This document shows, in pieces, positions 34,574 through 42,525 of a DNA stretch of 64,000 nt. Positions within the stretch are counted from its first letter, which is position 1. Each line of letters begins with the position of its first letter. Both the position numbers and the translations under genes were made by a program. The notes under the pieces were generated by a model. It did no database searches. It worked only from the letters and a program-made list of their open reading frames with translations, and had not been told where the DNA came from. Source of the DNA: a virus; IMG/VR virus record IMGVR_UViG_3300027969_000042, positions 62,001-126,000 of that record. The stretch is one strand, 5' to 3'.

Positions 34574-35560
34574 ATGAATAATTTACACAAATATAATGAT
34601 TTTTTATTTGAATCTATAATAAATGATATTTTTTTATTATTAGAATCTGACGAACCTAGTCCTACATTTACTTGGGATATGAAAAAACCTACTGAAGAAA
34701 AACCAGTAGAAGAAAAACCTGTTACTTTTGAATGGGATTTAACTAAACCAAGTAATACAACATCAACTGTTTTAGATAAACTAAAATCTTTTTTATCTAA
34801 GTTACCAAAAGAACAGATCGCAAAGTACTTCTATAAACTATTAGAAAAGATAAAACTTCTACCTGAAAAAACTAGAAGAAAACTTTTAATAAACTATGCT
34901 AGTATATTTTTATTATTTTGTTCAGTTGGTTATTTAGTTGACTATTCTAAAGATCAAAAAGATGATAAGATAGTTAAAGAATTTGTAAAGGTTACTAAAA
35001 AGGCTTCTTTTGAGGTTTCTCAAAAAGCTGTGGCACTTGCAGAAGGAGATTACTCATCTGATAAAGGTGATACAGGAAACTTTGTAGATTTTGAAATGGG
35101 TGGTAAGAAGTTAAAAAGATTTATTGGTAGTAAATACGGTATCTCTGCACCAGTTTTAATGAAATATTTAGGCAAACTACCTAAAAAAGATGATATGATC
35201 AACTTATCATATGAAACTGCATTAGATATTTATAAAAATCAATACTGGGATGATCAAAAAATTGAAAGATTTTGTAATCAATCAGTGGCAGACGTTGTTT
35301 ATGATGGATGTGTAAATCAAGGAATCTCTGGAATGAAATCAGTATTGAGAAATGTTTTAAGAGATAATGGTATTGAAATATCAGATGATGTAAATCCATT
35401 TGAAGGTGATTACATTAAACAACTTAATTCATTAGAACAAAATAAACTATTTGACTCTATTAAAAAGTATCGTGAAGATAGATATAAAGAAGCCAGAACT
35501 TTCAAAAGACATGGTGCTGGCTGGTTAGATAGATTAGAAAAGATAACGTTTATAGACTAA
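34574..35560 (+). CDS. Membrane-anchored GH108-type lysozyme with tag-like N-terminus
   Basis: 328 residues. Residues 1-14 (MNNLHKYNDFLFES) resemble the recurring tag. A repeated linker follows (TFTWDMKKPTEEKP and TFEWDLTKPSN, 31-60), then a helical segment and one transmembrane helix (about 104-123, LLINYASIFLLFCSVGYLV). The catalytic domain from about 140 has the GH108/N-acetylmuramidase pattern: Glu157 in ALAEGDYSSDKGDTGNFVDF, then KYGISAPVLMKYLGK and the C-terminal peptidoglycan-binding-3-like part with NQSVADVVYDGCVNQG. It would cut peptidoglycan from the outer side of the inner membrane. It ends overlapping the - gene by four bases. Whether it acts at lysis or is delivered at entry is open. 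Confidence 0.87.
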   Translation: MNNLHKYNDFLFESIINDIFLLLESDEPSPTFTWDMKKPTEEKPVEEKPVTFEWDLTKPSNTTSTVLDKLKSFLSKLPKEQIAKYFYKLLEKIKLLPEKTRRKLLINYASIFLLFCSVGYLVDYSKDQKDDKIVKEFVKVTKKASFEVSQKAVALAEGDYSSDKGDTGNFVDFEMGGKKLKRFIGSKYGISAPVLMKYLGKLPKKDDMINLSYETALDIYKNQYWDDQKIERFCNQSVADVVYDGCVNQGISGMKSVLRNVLRDNGIEISDDVNPFEGDYIKQLNSLEQNKLFDSIKKYREDRYKEARTFKRHGAGWLDRLEKITFID

Positions 35561-35928
35561 ATATCTTTCTCTTTTCCTTTAACTTTAGTATCACTTAACC
35601 AATGTCTATTATCTTTTGGAAGAAAGTCAAATCCATATTTTTTACCTAAAGCAATCAATAATGGTGTTATAGGAACGGGAATAGGAATACCAGAGATTAA
35701 AACTAATGGCACAAGCTTCACCAAATCCATTGAGTGCTCTTTTAAGAACTTAATTTCACCATCTGTTACTTCTTTATCCTGAATCATTTTTCTAATGATT
35801 AGAATCGATATTTTAGTTTCAGTGGCTTCACGTTTAGTACCTTCCCAAAACTCGTGTGCGAAGTCAGTACCTTTTTTAAGAGTGTCTTTTAAAAACTTCA
35901 GAGTTACTGAATCTTCTTTATGTTCCAT
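35557..35928 (-). CDS. Small membrane protein, LETM1-like/holin candidate (123 aa)
   Basis: After an amphipathic N-terminal half, the segment LVKLVPLVLISGIPIPVPITPLLIAL (about 75-100) is hydrophobic and proline-broken, followed by GKKYGFDFLPKDNRHW. The pattern (DGEIKFLKEHSMDLVKLVP...PIPxTPLL...LP) recalls the LETM1-like ribosome-binding/membrane segment of bacterial proteins. Convergent with, and overlapping, the lysozyme gene by four bases, so a role in membrane permeabilisation is plausible but not shown. TATATATATT motif upstream. Confidence 0.7.
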   Translation of the reverse strand: MEHKEDSVTLKFLKDTLKKGTDFAHEFWEGTKREATETKISILIIRKMIQDKEVTDGEIKFLKEHSMDLVKLVPLVLISGIPIPVPITPLLIALGKKYGFDFLPKDNRHWLSDTKVKGKEKDI

Positions 35929-35982
35929 TATTTTTGTTTTATTTTTACAACCTTATATATATTAAATATTATAAGTTTATTG

Positions 35983-36012
35983 TTGTTTTTACAAAAAAAA
36001 ATCATATATTTG
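35983..36012 (+). promoter_or_regulatory. Bacteroidetes-type promoter abutting start codon
   Basis: TTG (35983-35985), 19 bases, TATATTTG (36005-36012), then only four bases to the ATG at 36017. Implies a leaderless mRNA for the metallophosphoesterase gene. Confidence 0.7.
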
Positions 36013-36016
36013 TACT

Positions 36017-36769
36017 ATGAGAATACTATACTTAGGAGATATACACGGAAACTTTAACTTAATAAATCAATATCTTAAGCGATTTGATATTAAGGATGCT
36101 TACATAATTCAAGTAGGTGACTTTGGTGTAGGATTTAATGGATTATTAAAAGAAAAACGTACATTAGAATTTGCACATACTGAACTTGTAAAACGAAATG
36201 TTATATTATATGCTATTCGTGGTAATCACGATTACAAACCTTACTTTGATAATGACCCATTCGGATTTACTAATATTAAACTTTTAAAAGATTATACTGT
36301 TCTTAATTTAGAAGGTAAAAATATCTTATGTATTGGTGGTGCTGTTAGCATCGATCGTAAAATGCGTAAAACTAAAAATCAAGCGATTGGTCGATATGAC
36401 ATCAAAGGTATGAACGAAAGTTGGTGGCCAGATGAAATCTTCAATTGGGAAGATGATAAGTTGGTTGATTTGCGAGATATTAATATTGTAGTTACTCACA
36501 ATGCACCAGATTACTGTGTACCAGATAACAGCAATGGATTTGGTGATTTTGTAAATCAATTTATCTCAGGAGATCCTGCACTTAAAATGGACCTTTTAGA
36601 TGAAAGAAGATTGATTACTATGGCATTTCAAACTATTAAAATGAATAATGATGTTACACATCATTATTATGGACATTTTCATAGAAGTGATACAACAAAT
36701 ATTGATGGTATCATACATAGAGTATTAGGTGTTGGTGAATTGTGGGAAGAAAGAGAATATGAGGAGTAG
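36017..36769 (+). CDS. Calcineurin-like metallophosphoesterase
   Basis: 250 residues with all core metal-binding motifs: GDIHG (Asp8, His10), GDFG (Asp35), GNHD (Asn70, His71), then THNAP and GHFHRS. Such enzymes hydrolyse phosphomonoesters or diesters with two metal ions; substrate cannot be told. In a phage it may act in RNA/cyclic nucleotide turnover or host takeover. Driven by a host-type promoter, so probably early. The next small gene overlaps its end by 11 bases. Confidence 0.9.
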   Translation: MRILYLGDIHGNFNLINQYLKRFDIKDAYIIQVGDFGVGFNGLLKEKRTLEFAHTELVKRNVILYAIRGNHDYKPYFDNDPFGFTNIKLLKDYTVLNLEGKNILCIGGAVSIDRKMRKTKNQAIGRYDIKGMNESWWPDEIFNWEDDKLVDLRDINIVVTHNAPDYCVPDNSNGFGDFVNQFISGDPALKMDLLDERRLITMAFQTIKMNNDVTHHYYGHFHRSDTTNIDGIIHRVLGVGELWEEREYEE

Positions 36770-36953
36770 TACTATAATATGTATTCGTTGGAAGCTAACT
36801 GGAAGACTTGAACACTTTGTCAATTTAGGCAAAGTGTTCACTTATTATGATAGTGATGAATTAGGAGTTTCTCGTTCTATTTTAAATAGAAGAAATCTAT
36901 TTGATGGTTATCAAAATGATATGATTGAAATAATAAAAACATATGTAAAGTAA
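36759..36953 (+). CDS. Small protein co-transcribed with metallophosphoesterase (64 aa)
   Basis: Chosen start MRSSTIICIRWKLTGRLEHF overlaps the preceding stop by 11 bases in another frame, typical of translational coupling. The domain TYYDSDELGVSRSILNRRNLFDGYQNDMI recalls small nucleic-acid-binding/partner proteins of phage operons, but no family is recognised. Ends at a terminator. Confidence 0.6.
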   Translation: MRSSTIICIRWKLTGRLEHFVNLGKVFTYYDSDELGVSRSILNRRNLFDGYQNDMIEIIKTYVK

Positions 36954-36979
36954 AAACCCACTATTTAAGTGGGTTTTTT
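36952..36979. terminator. Bidirectional terminator
   Basis: AAAAACCCACT, loop ATTTA, AGTGGGTTTTT; between the small + gene and the tagged - gene at 36984. Confidence 0.87.
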
Positions 36980-36983
36980 ATTC

Positions 36984-37736
36984 TTACCAAGTTTGGTTAT
37001 CATCGACCGAACTCATTATTGTATTTGGTGTTATATCTTTAATAAAATTATGTAAATCCTCCATAGCAACTCCAAATTTTGATGATGCACCAGATTTTAT
37101 TAAAACTTCTTCTTCTAAAATTTTATATGTAGGTCTTCCATTTTGTTCATATCCACTATCCTCTGTAAAACAACCTAGTAAGTGTCTTCTAATAGAACCA
37201 CATAATGGTCTAGTAAATGATATTTTACCTGTTATATTAAAGTCATAACTAGAAACTGAAGTTTTAGATAGTTGTAATCCTTCTCCTTTATCTTCAAATT
37301 CGACTTCTACCCAAAATCCCCAAAAGAATCCATTGTCAAAATCACCTTCTGGTATAACATTTTGGAATTTCTCTTTTGTTTCCATATCAACTGGTATTAA
37401 ACCAACTGAAAATACAACATTAAGTTTGTCTTCTTCTAAATAATCTTGTACCATCTCTTCATAAGCATAATCATCAAATAAAAAGTTTAAATAGAAGTCA
37501 CCAGTAACAGTATCTCCTTTTTTATTATACTGAGTAGTTACAGTAGTTTTACCAAACTTTGAATATTCTTTAATATTTTCTTTCCATGCTTTATCTTCTG
37601 CATAATCTCTAAGATTATTTGATCTTGTTTTAAATTCATCGTTACCTGTTTTACGAGCTATATTACTTAATTTCCATGCGGCACTTCTATAAGTACTTGG
37701 ACTTAACTCTTCATTGAATCTCTTTAAGTGTTTCAT
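36984..37736 (-). CDS. Tagged protein of unknown function (250 aa)
   Basis: Begins MKHLKRFNEELSPSTYRSAAWKLSNIARKTG. The first nine residues fit the tag with a cleavage-like glutamate. The rest is mixed alpha/beta with FYLNFLFDDYAYEEMVQDYLEEDKLNVVFSVGLI and a C-terminal part with IRRHLLGCFTEDSGYEQNG. The last gene of a run of three tagged, overlapping - genes (39585 to 36984), reading as TAATG with the previous stop. No family recognised; presumably co-expressed. Confidence 0.78.
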   Translation of the reverse strand: MKHLKRFNEELSPSTYRSAAWKLSNIARKTGNDEFKTRSNNLRDYAEDKAWKENIKEYSKFGKTTVTTQYNKKGDTVTGDFYLNFLFDDYAYEEMVQDYLEEDKLNVVFSVGLIPVDMETKEKFQNVIPEGDFDNGFFWGFWVEVEFEDKGEGLQLSKTSVSSYDFNITGKISFTRPLCGSIRRHLLGCFTEDSGYEQNGRPTYKILEEEVLIKSGASSKFGVAMEDLHNFIKDITPNTIMSSVDDNQTW

Positions 37737-38215
37737 TATTTATCTTTTTCGTTTTTTATTATATCGGTATATATTAAGTCTTCTAAATCTTTTTTAACAA
37801 CAACTGTTTTTATATCATTATTAAATGGTGGATTTTTAAGAGGTTTAATCTCATAATCACTATCAATGTTTATATTTTGCATAAATTTCCAATTTACATT
37901 GAATCTCGACTCAGTCGTGTGAAATAAAACCAATAAGTCTGGTTTATATTCATTTAAAAAGTCTTCCGTTATTTGAGTTATGTAGGCATATGTGTCAAGT
38001 GCGTTTTTACTACTCACATTTACTGTACCGAATCCTTCTTCCATTGTGTGGAAGTCTCTTCTCCACATATTATTCTCAATTTTACTAAACTCACATAAGT
38101 AAGTGAAATCACCAAAATCAAACGTATAAACTACAAGCGAATCTCCCTCATCTTTAGTATAGTATATCTTCTTTGGTTCAAAGGTTAGTTCTTCAAATAG
38201 TTTTAAATATCTCAT
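37736..38215 (-). CDS. Tagged protein of unknown function (159 aa)
   Basis: MRYLKLFEELTFEPKKIYYTKDEGD: tag, then a beta-rich domain (LVVYTFDFGDFTYLCEFSKI...NNMWRRDF) and a C-terminal acidic helix. The stop overlaps the next start as TAATG. The upstream gene (38212-39585) overlaps its start by four bases (ATGA). Tight coupling suggests a shared function. No family recognised. Confidence 0.78.
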   Translation of the reverse strand: MRYLKLFEELTFEPKKIYYTKDEGDSLVVYTFDFGDFTYLCEFSKIENNMWRRDFHTMEEGFGTVNVSSKNALDTYAYITQITEDFLNEYKPDLLVLFHTTESRFNVNWKFMQNINIDSDYEIKPLKNPPFNNDIKTVVVKKDLEDLIYTDIIKNEKDK

Positions 38216-39585
38216 TTGAATCCTAAGAATCTTTTTATGAAACCTGGTTTCTTTTCCTCTTTTGGATTTTCTGGATTTCTACTACTTAGTTGTCTTAGTA
38301 TTTCTTGACTTTCTGTAGTATCTATCTTAACGTCGACATTCTCAATTTTTTTACTATCTATAAAATAAAATATAGGTAATATATCCATTTTCTCATTATT
38401 ACTCCAATACTCATTACCATATAAATCCATAACAGGAATTACATAATCTTGTGGTTCTGTATCAACTACTATATAGTGATCATCATTCCAATAGAATACC
38501 AACCATTTACCAACTTGTAGAATAAATTGAGGATTATCTTTAGCTTGTTCTACTGTTATCAAGCCTAATTTTATTCTTATTCCAATGTAAGAAGTGTTCC
38601 TTGGAACTTGAACATACTCTGTAATTGCTTTACCTGCGGAATTTTCAGGAGGTATATCAAGTAAGTATAATTTATTCTTATTAGTGGTAAAAACTCGTAG
38701 TATAGGAGTACTCCTATCTCTTAATTTTAATACCATTGGTGCAAATGAATATGATTTTGATAGTAGTAAATAATTTACGTCATCTTTACTTGGTGTCTTG
38801 ACTTTTAATCTATCTGTAAAAACTTTATCACCATTTATTTTAAAAACACCATCTTTAATATTATCACATCCTAAAAATTTTTGATAGTATGATTTTTTAT
38901 TACCATTTGATAAATTCAAAGTAGTAAAGAAAACTCCATAGAAAGTATGATTTTCTGGTTTTGCTTCACATTTATCATCATTGTCATTATGTGCAACGAA
39001 AGAAATTGTATCATCTGGCTCATGTTTTATACTAATACCAAATCTTACCCAACTTTTATTAGTATTTCTATAAGCATCAGTAAAATAATTATTGTTAGGA
39101 GTAACTATATTTTTCAAATATCTATTATCAATAGCAACCCACTGCTCTGGAAATTTGGATTGATAGTTATCCCAATGACTTTTAGTTTTTAAACACCAAG
39201 CAGGTGAACCTATTTCTAAAATACCCTTGTAAGTATAAACTCTAAAAAATGAGTAGGTAGAATCTTTATAAATCAACTCATAATCTTCTTTTGAAGAAGA
39301 AGTCATTTGATCGTAAAAAGTGTCTAAGATCTGTTCATATGACATTTTATTAAGTTTTCCTAAATCAAGTTTAGAATCTCTCAAAACTTCAAAGATTGAC
39401 TTCAATTCTTCCATATCAGTTACATTATCAACAAATCTAAGTCTTGTTAGAATACCAACATAACTAAACGCAGTACCTACCATCTCTCTTATTTTAAGAT
39501 AGTCTTCATTATCTTCTGTAATTCCATTCTTTCTAAGAATAGATTTAGCTAAAGCAATGTTTTCATTTAGTTTAATATATTTCAT
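38212..39585 (-). CDS. Tagged protein with Cys/Trp/Tyr-motif domain (457 aa)
   Basis: MKYIKLNENIALAKSILRKNG fits the tag, followed by a helical N-terminal domain (1-110). At 129-141 AWCLKTKSHWDNY resembles HCIKDTKYQWDSY of the ankyrin-repeat protein (3254-5332), including the later strand with KSWVRFGISI. The rest is beta-rich and contains DKVFTDRLKVKTPSKDD and SFAPMVLKLRDR. No catalytic residues are obvious apart from the shared Cys. The domain recurs in large Bacteroidetes phages; function unknown. First gene of the tagged three-gene run. Confidence 0.78.
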   Translation of the reverse strand: MKYIKLNENIALAKSILRKNGITEDNEDYLKIREMVGTAFSYVGILTRLRFVDNVTDMEELKSIFEVLRDSKLDLGKLNKMSYEQILDTFYDQMTSSSKEDYELIYKDSTYSFFRVYTYKGILEIGSPAWCLKTKSHWDNYQSKFPEQWVAIDNRYLKNIVTPNNNYFTDAYRNTNKSWVRFGISIKHEPDDTISFVAHNDNDDKCEAKPENHTFYGVFFTTLNLSNGNKKSYYQKFLGCDNIKDGVFKINGDKVFTDRLKVKTPSKDDVNYLLLSKSYSFAPMVLKLRDRSTPILRVFTTNKNKLYLLDIPPENSAGKAITEYVQVPRNTSYIGIRIKLGLITVEQAKDNPQFILQVGKWLVFYWNDDHYIVVDTEPQDYVIPVMDLYGNEYWSNNEKMDILPIFYFIDSKKIENVDVKIDTTESQEILRQLSSRNPENPKEEKKPGFIKRFLGFK

Positions 39586-39595
39586 CAGTTATATA

Positions 39596-40300
39596 TTAAA
39601 ATTTCTTGTTGAACTTGTATTGAATACCTAGACTTATAGTATGTAATAGTTTAATCTCTGTAGTAGAGTTATAGTTTACTACGTCTTGTACAACAAAGTT
39701 AAGTTTATTTTTAGGCATAATTACAAGTTTTGTAGTACCAATAATAATATACTCGTCAAAGTATTGAACATTTGGTTGATAAAAGTATTCAGATACTATT
39801 TCAAAATCTTTTCTGGTTAGTTTAACTTTACCTCTTAAAGAATGTCTAAAAAATGTTTTAGTTTCACCAGAGTTAAAGATAATATCTTGAAATACTATAG
39901 CATAGGATGTTGATACAGCAAGAGTAGAATCTATTTTCTTTTTAACTCCATAACCTAAACCAAACCAATGATCTTCATCAATTTTTCTAATTAAAGAAGA
40001 ATTAAATTGATAAGTGAAAAATGAGTAATCATCAATTTTTCTTTCTGGAAACTTGTACATTACATTAAATCTTTGTAATAACTCATCTTGTTTATCTGTT
40101 AAAAATGTATAATTGGTATTTGAGTTAATATCAAAATTTTTAAGTATAAGTGTATTATCAGCAATATAATTAAATGCAACACTTCTAGTAGTGTTATCTG
40201 CCTGAACAGTATTACAAGTTATATTATTATCTAAATTAAGTTCTTTCTGTGCAAAAGAAGTACTTGTAAAAAAAAGTAGTAGTAAATATATTTTTCTCAT
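39596..40300 (-). CDS. Secreted outer-membrane beta-barrel-like protein
   Basis: 234 residues with a clear signal peptide (MRKIYLLLLFFTSTSFA, cut before QKEL, of the Bacteroidetes form) and a C-terminal barrel with alternating strands that ends in an aromatic residue (LGIQYKFNKKF), as required for outer-membrane insertion. Strand-like stretches include YSFFTYQFNSSLI and KTFFRHSLRGKVKL. It resembles DUF481/OmpW-like barrels. A phage-encoded outer-membrane protein could alter receptors, block superinfection or aid release. Follows the FKBP gene (terminator between them at 40325-40351) and has a TATATA motif before its ATG. Confidence 0.8.
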   Translation of the reverse strand: MRKIYLLLLFFTSTSFAQKELNLDNNITCNTVQADNTTRSVAFNYIADNTLILKNFDINSNTNYTFLTDKQDELLQRFNVMYKFPERKIDDYSFFTYQFNSSLIRKIDEDHWFGLGYGVKKKIDSTLAVSTSYAIVFQDIIFNSGETKTFFRHSLRGKVKLTRKDFEIVSEYFYQPNVQYFDEYIIIGTTKLVIMPKNKLNFVVQDVVNYNSTTEIKLLHTISLGIQYKFNKKF

Positions 40301-40324
40301 TATCTATATATTAAATGAGAAAAT

Positions 40325-40351
40325 AAAAAAACCCACTTAAAGTGGGTTTTT
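40325..40351 (-). terminator. Terminator downstream of FKBP gene
   Basis: AAAAACCCACTT, loop TA, AAGTGGGTTTTT, immediately after the FKBP gene stop at 40354 on -. Confidence 0.85.
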
Positions 40352-40353
40352 TA

Positions 40354-40770
40354 TTATTGAATTTCAATAACTTCAATCTCAAATACAAGATCTTTGCCTG
40401 CTAAAGGATGATTCCCGTCGATAACTACATTATCTTCATTTACCTCTTTAACAAAAACTTGTGCAGATTGACCATTATCTCCTTGTGCTTCTAAAGCTTG
40501 ACCAACTTCAACATCACCTGGCATTTTCTCAAGAGGAACACTCACTATAAGGTCTTCTCTAACTAATCCATATCCCTCTTCAGGAGTAATGCTTGCTGTA
40601 ACTTTATCACCAACAACTTTACCAATAATTGCACTTTCAAATCCTGGAATCAACTGACCAGATCCTACTTCAAATTGAAGAGGTTCTCTTCCTTCTGAAC
40701 TGTCGAATACTTCACCGTCAGTAAATTTACCAACATAATGTACACTAACAACTTTACCGTTTTCTATCAT
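40354..40770 (-). CDS. FKBP-type peptidyl-prolyl isomerase, SlyD-like
   Basis: 138 residues: VSVHYVGKFTDGEVFDSSEGREPLQFEVGSGQLIPGFESAIIGKVVGDKVTASI then EEGYGLVREDLIVSVPLEKMP. The insert-in-flap architecture is that of SlyD (FKBP core plus IF chaperone domain at about 65-115) but the His-rich metal tail is missing. It speeds proline isomerisation and acts as a chaperone. In a phage it may help fold structural proteins. Stand-alone gene, with a TATATTT region upstream. Confidence 0.92.
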   Translation of the reverse strand: MIENGKVVSVHYVGKFTDGEVFDSSEGREPLQFEVGSGQLIPGFESAIIGKVVGDKVTASITPEEGYGLVREDLIVSVPLEKMPGDVEVGQALEAQGDNGQSAQVFVKEVNEDNVVIDGNHPLAGKDLVFEIEVIEIQ

Positions 40771-40815
40771 TATAAATATATTTTTTTAATTATATAGAAG
40801 AATTTTATTAAGTTG

Positions 40816-41559
40816 TTACTCAATAATAAATAATTTTATATTTCCTTCTAAGTCTTCATATAAAAAAGAACAAGACTCACAAAAATCACCAGTATTATAA
40901 TAATTCTTATCATCTATTTTCTCTATTGCAGGTGTATGTATATGACCAATCATTATAGAATTACAATCCGTTTCTTGCAATTTCTTTATTGATAAGTATT
41001 TAAAGTCATTTACAAATGCAATTGCATCTTTTACTTTTGATTTTAAATATTTTGATAAAGACCAATAATCTAATCCAAAAACCCTTCTTAACTTATTATA
41101 AACTTTATTTATCTTAAAACTTAACTCATAAGCAAAATCACCTAAGATATATAAAAATGGATGTAGTCTTATAAACCCATCAAACTGATCACCGTGACAA
41201 ATAAAAATCTTCTCACCTTTGGTAGTTTCATATTTATACTCATCACATATTAGAATATTTCCTAAATTAATATCAAATTGTTCTTCTTTTATTAGACCTC
41301 TTAAAAAGTGATCATGATTTCCCAATAAGTAAACAACGTTGACACCCTTTCTTGACAGTCTTAAAACTTTTTGTATAACAGTTGAATGATCCTCATTCCA
41401 GTAAAACTTACTTTTTAATGCAGTTAAATCTATGAAGTCACCAATGATTATTAAATTTTCAAATTCATAATCTTTTAAAACATCTAATAATTTATTAGCT
41501 TGTGATTTCTTAGTTCCTAAGTGAACATCTGATATAAATAATGTTCTAACTTTTTGCAT
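40816..41559 (-). CDS. LpxH-like UDP-2,3-diacylglucosamine diphosphatase-family metallophosphoesterase
   Basis: 247 residues from the ATG at 41559 (MQKVRTLFISDVHLG); the frame extends 31 codons upstream into the next gene, but this start gives the usual family N-terminus. Motifs: DVHLG, GDFIDL, GNHDHFL, CHGDQFDG and GHIHTPA, as in the LpxH/COG2908 family, which cleaves UDP-diacylglucosamine to lipid X in lipid A synthesis, or similar pyrophosphates. Overlaps the upstream glycosyltransferase gene by 14 bases. Host Bacteroidetes have these two genes side by side, so the pair was probably acquired together. Confidence 0.87.
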   Translation of the reverse strand: MQKVRTLFISDVHLGTKKSQANKLLDVLKDYEFENLIIIGDFIDLTALKSKFYWNEDHSTVIQKVLRLSRKGVNVVYLLGNHDHFLRGLIKEEQFDINLGNILICDEYKYETTKGEKIFICHGDQFDGFIRLHPFLYILGDFAYELSFKINKVYNKLRRVFGLDYWSLSKYLKSKVKDAIAFVNDFKYLSIKKLQETDCNSIMIGHIHTPAIEKIDDKNYYNTGDFCESCSFLYEDLEGNIKLFIIE

Positions 41560-42523
41560 AATCACTGATTTTTTTAACAATATCTTCAATTGGATCATTC
41601 CAATCATATTTAATACTTTTATAGTTATAAATCCACTCAAATATATTATCATTATTCAAATCATCAGTAAATACACCCATTTTATTAAGTGCTTTTGCAT
41701 TACAAAGTTGTTCGTATTGTCCTTTAATAGGAATAGACCATAACTTTTTACCTAATACCAAAGCTTCTGATGTAGTAGAAAATCCTGAGGCAGTTATTAC
41801 ACCAGAACAATTTAATAAGTCTTTACTAAACTTTTCTTTATCTAGTTTTTTCAATTTTACTATACCATCAGTTGAGTCTTTTAATACATCAGGTGAATAA
41901 ACCTTCCAATTTCCTACACAATAAGTATTTATCTGTTCTGATATAAATTTTGAAGACATTGAAGGTAAATAAACTAAGTAGAACCTTCTATCAGTCACTT
42001 TTTTATTTATGAAGTCATCACTTATAATAGGTAAAGTAATAAATTCATCATACTTTTTATAGTTTATACCGATATGTTCTTTACACGGTGCAAAGAATTT
42101 TATAAAAATTTCTGAGAATATATCTTTAAAGAAAGGTCTAGGTGTTTTGCTTGATCTAAATGAGTATTGATTACCTATACCTAATGATTTTTTATTTGAT
42201 CTTCTTGCAGACCAAGCAGATACTGGTTCAAAATCAGATATTATAAGGTCATATGAACTTACATCATATTTTAAATCTGATAGAAATTGTTTTAGTTTAA
42301 GTGATAATAAAGTTTTTATCCAATCTATACCACCTTTCTTATTATAAAAGAATGATAATCCTTGAAATTGTTTTTTAATTTCAAATGGTAACTTTAATTG
42401 TGAATTGGTACCCGATGTTATAATATCTACATCAAATCCCTCAGACTTTAAAGCATCAATTATCTTTATAGACCTTGTTATATGTCCATTCCCTGTTAGT
42501 TGAATACCATACAGAATCTTCAT
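41546..42523 (-). CDS. Glycosyltransferase (GT28-like, MJ1255/VC2487 family)
   Basis: 325 residues. N-terminal MKILYGIQLTGNGHITRSIKIIDAL has the GxGHxTR loop of GT-B enzymes, and the C-terminal GFSTTSEALVLGKKLWSIPIKGQYEQLCNAKAL matches the sugar-nucleotide site of the GT28_C/MJ1255 family. Related enzymes add sugars to lipids or glycans of the cell envelope. Overlaps the LpxH-like gene, suggesting that both act on the same lipid-sugar. The overlap and small gaps imply one operon with the DHH gene (42526), which is only two bases upstream. Confidence 0.85.
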   Translation of the reverse strand: MKILYGIQLTGNGHITRSIKIIDALKSEGFDVDIITSGTNSQLKLPFEIKKQFQGLSFFYNKKGGIDWIKTLLSLKLKQFLSDLKYDVSSYDLIISDFEPVSAWSARRSNKKSLGIGNQYSFRSSKTPRPFFKDIFSEIFIKFFAPCKEHIGINYKKYDEFITLPIISDDFINKKVTDRRFYLVYLPSMSSKFISEQINTYCVGNWKVYSPDVLKDSTDGIVKLKKLDKEKFSKDLLNCSGVITASGFSTTSEALVLGKKLWSIPIKGQYEQLCNAKALNKMGVFTDDLNNDNIFEWIYNYKSIKYDWNDPIEDIVKKISDYAKS

Positions 42524-42525
42524 AG

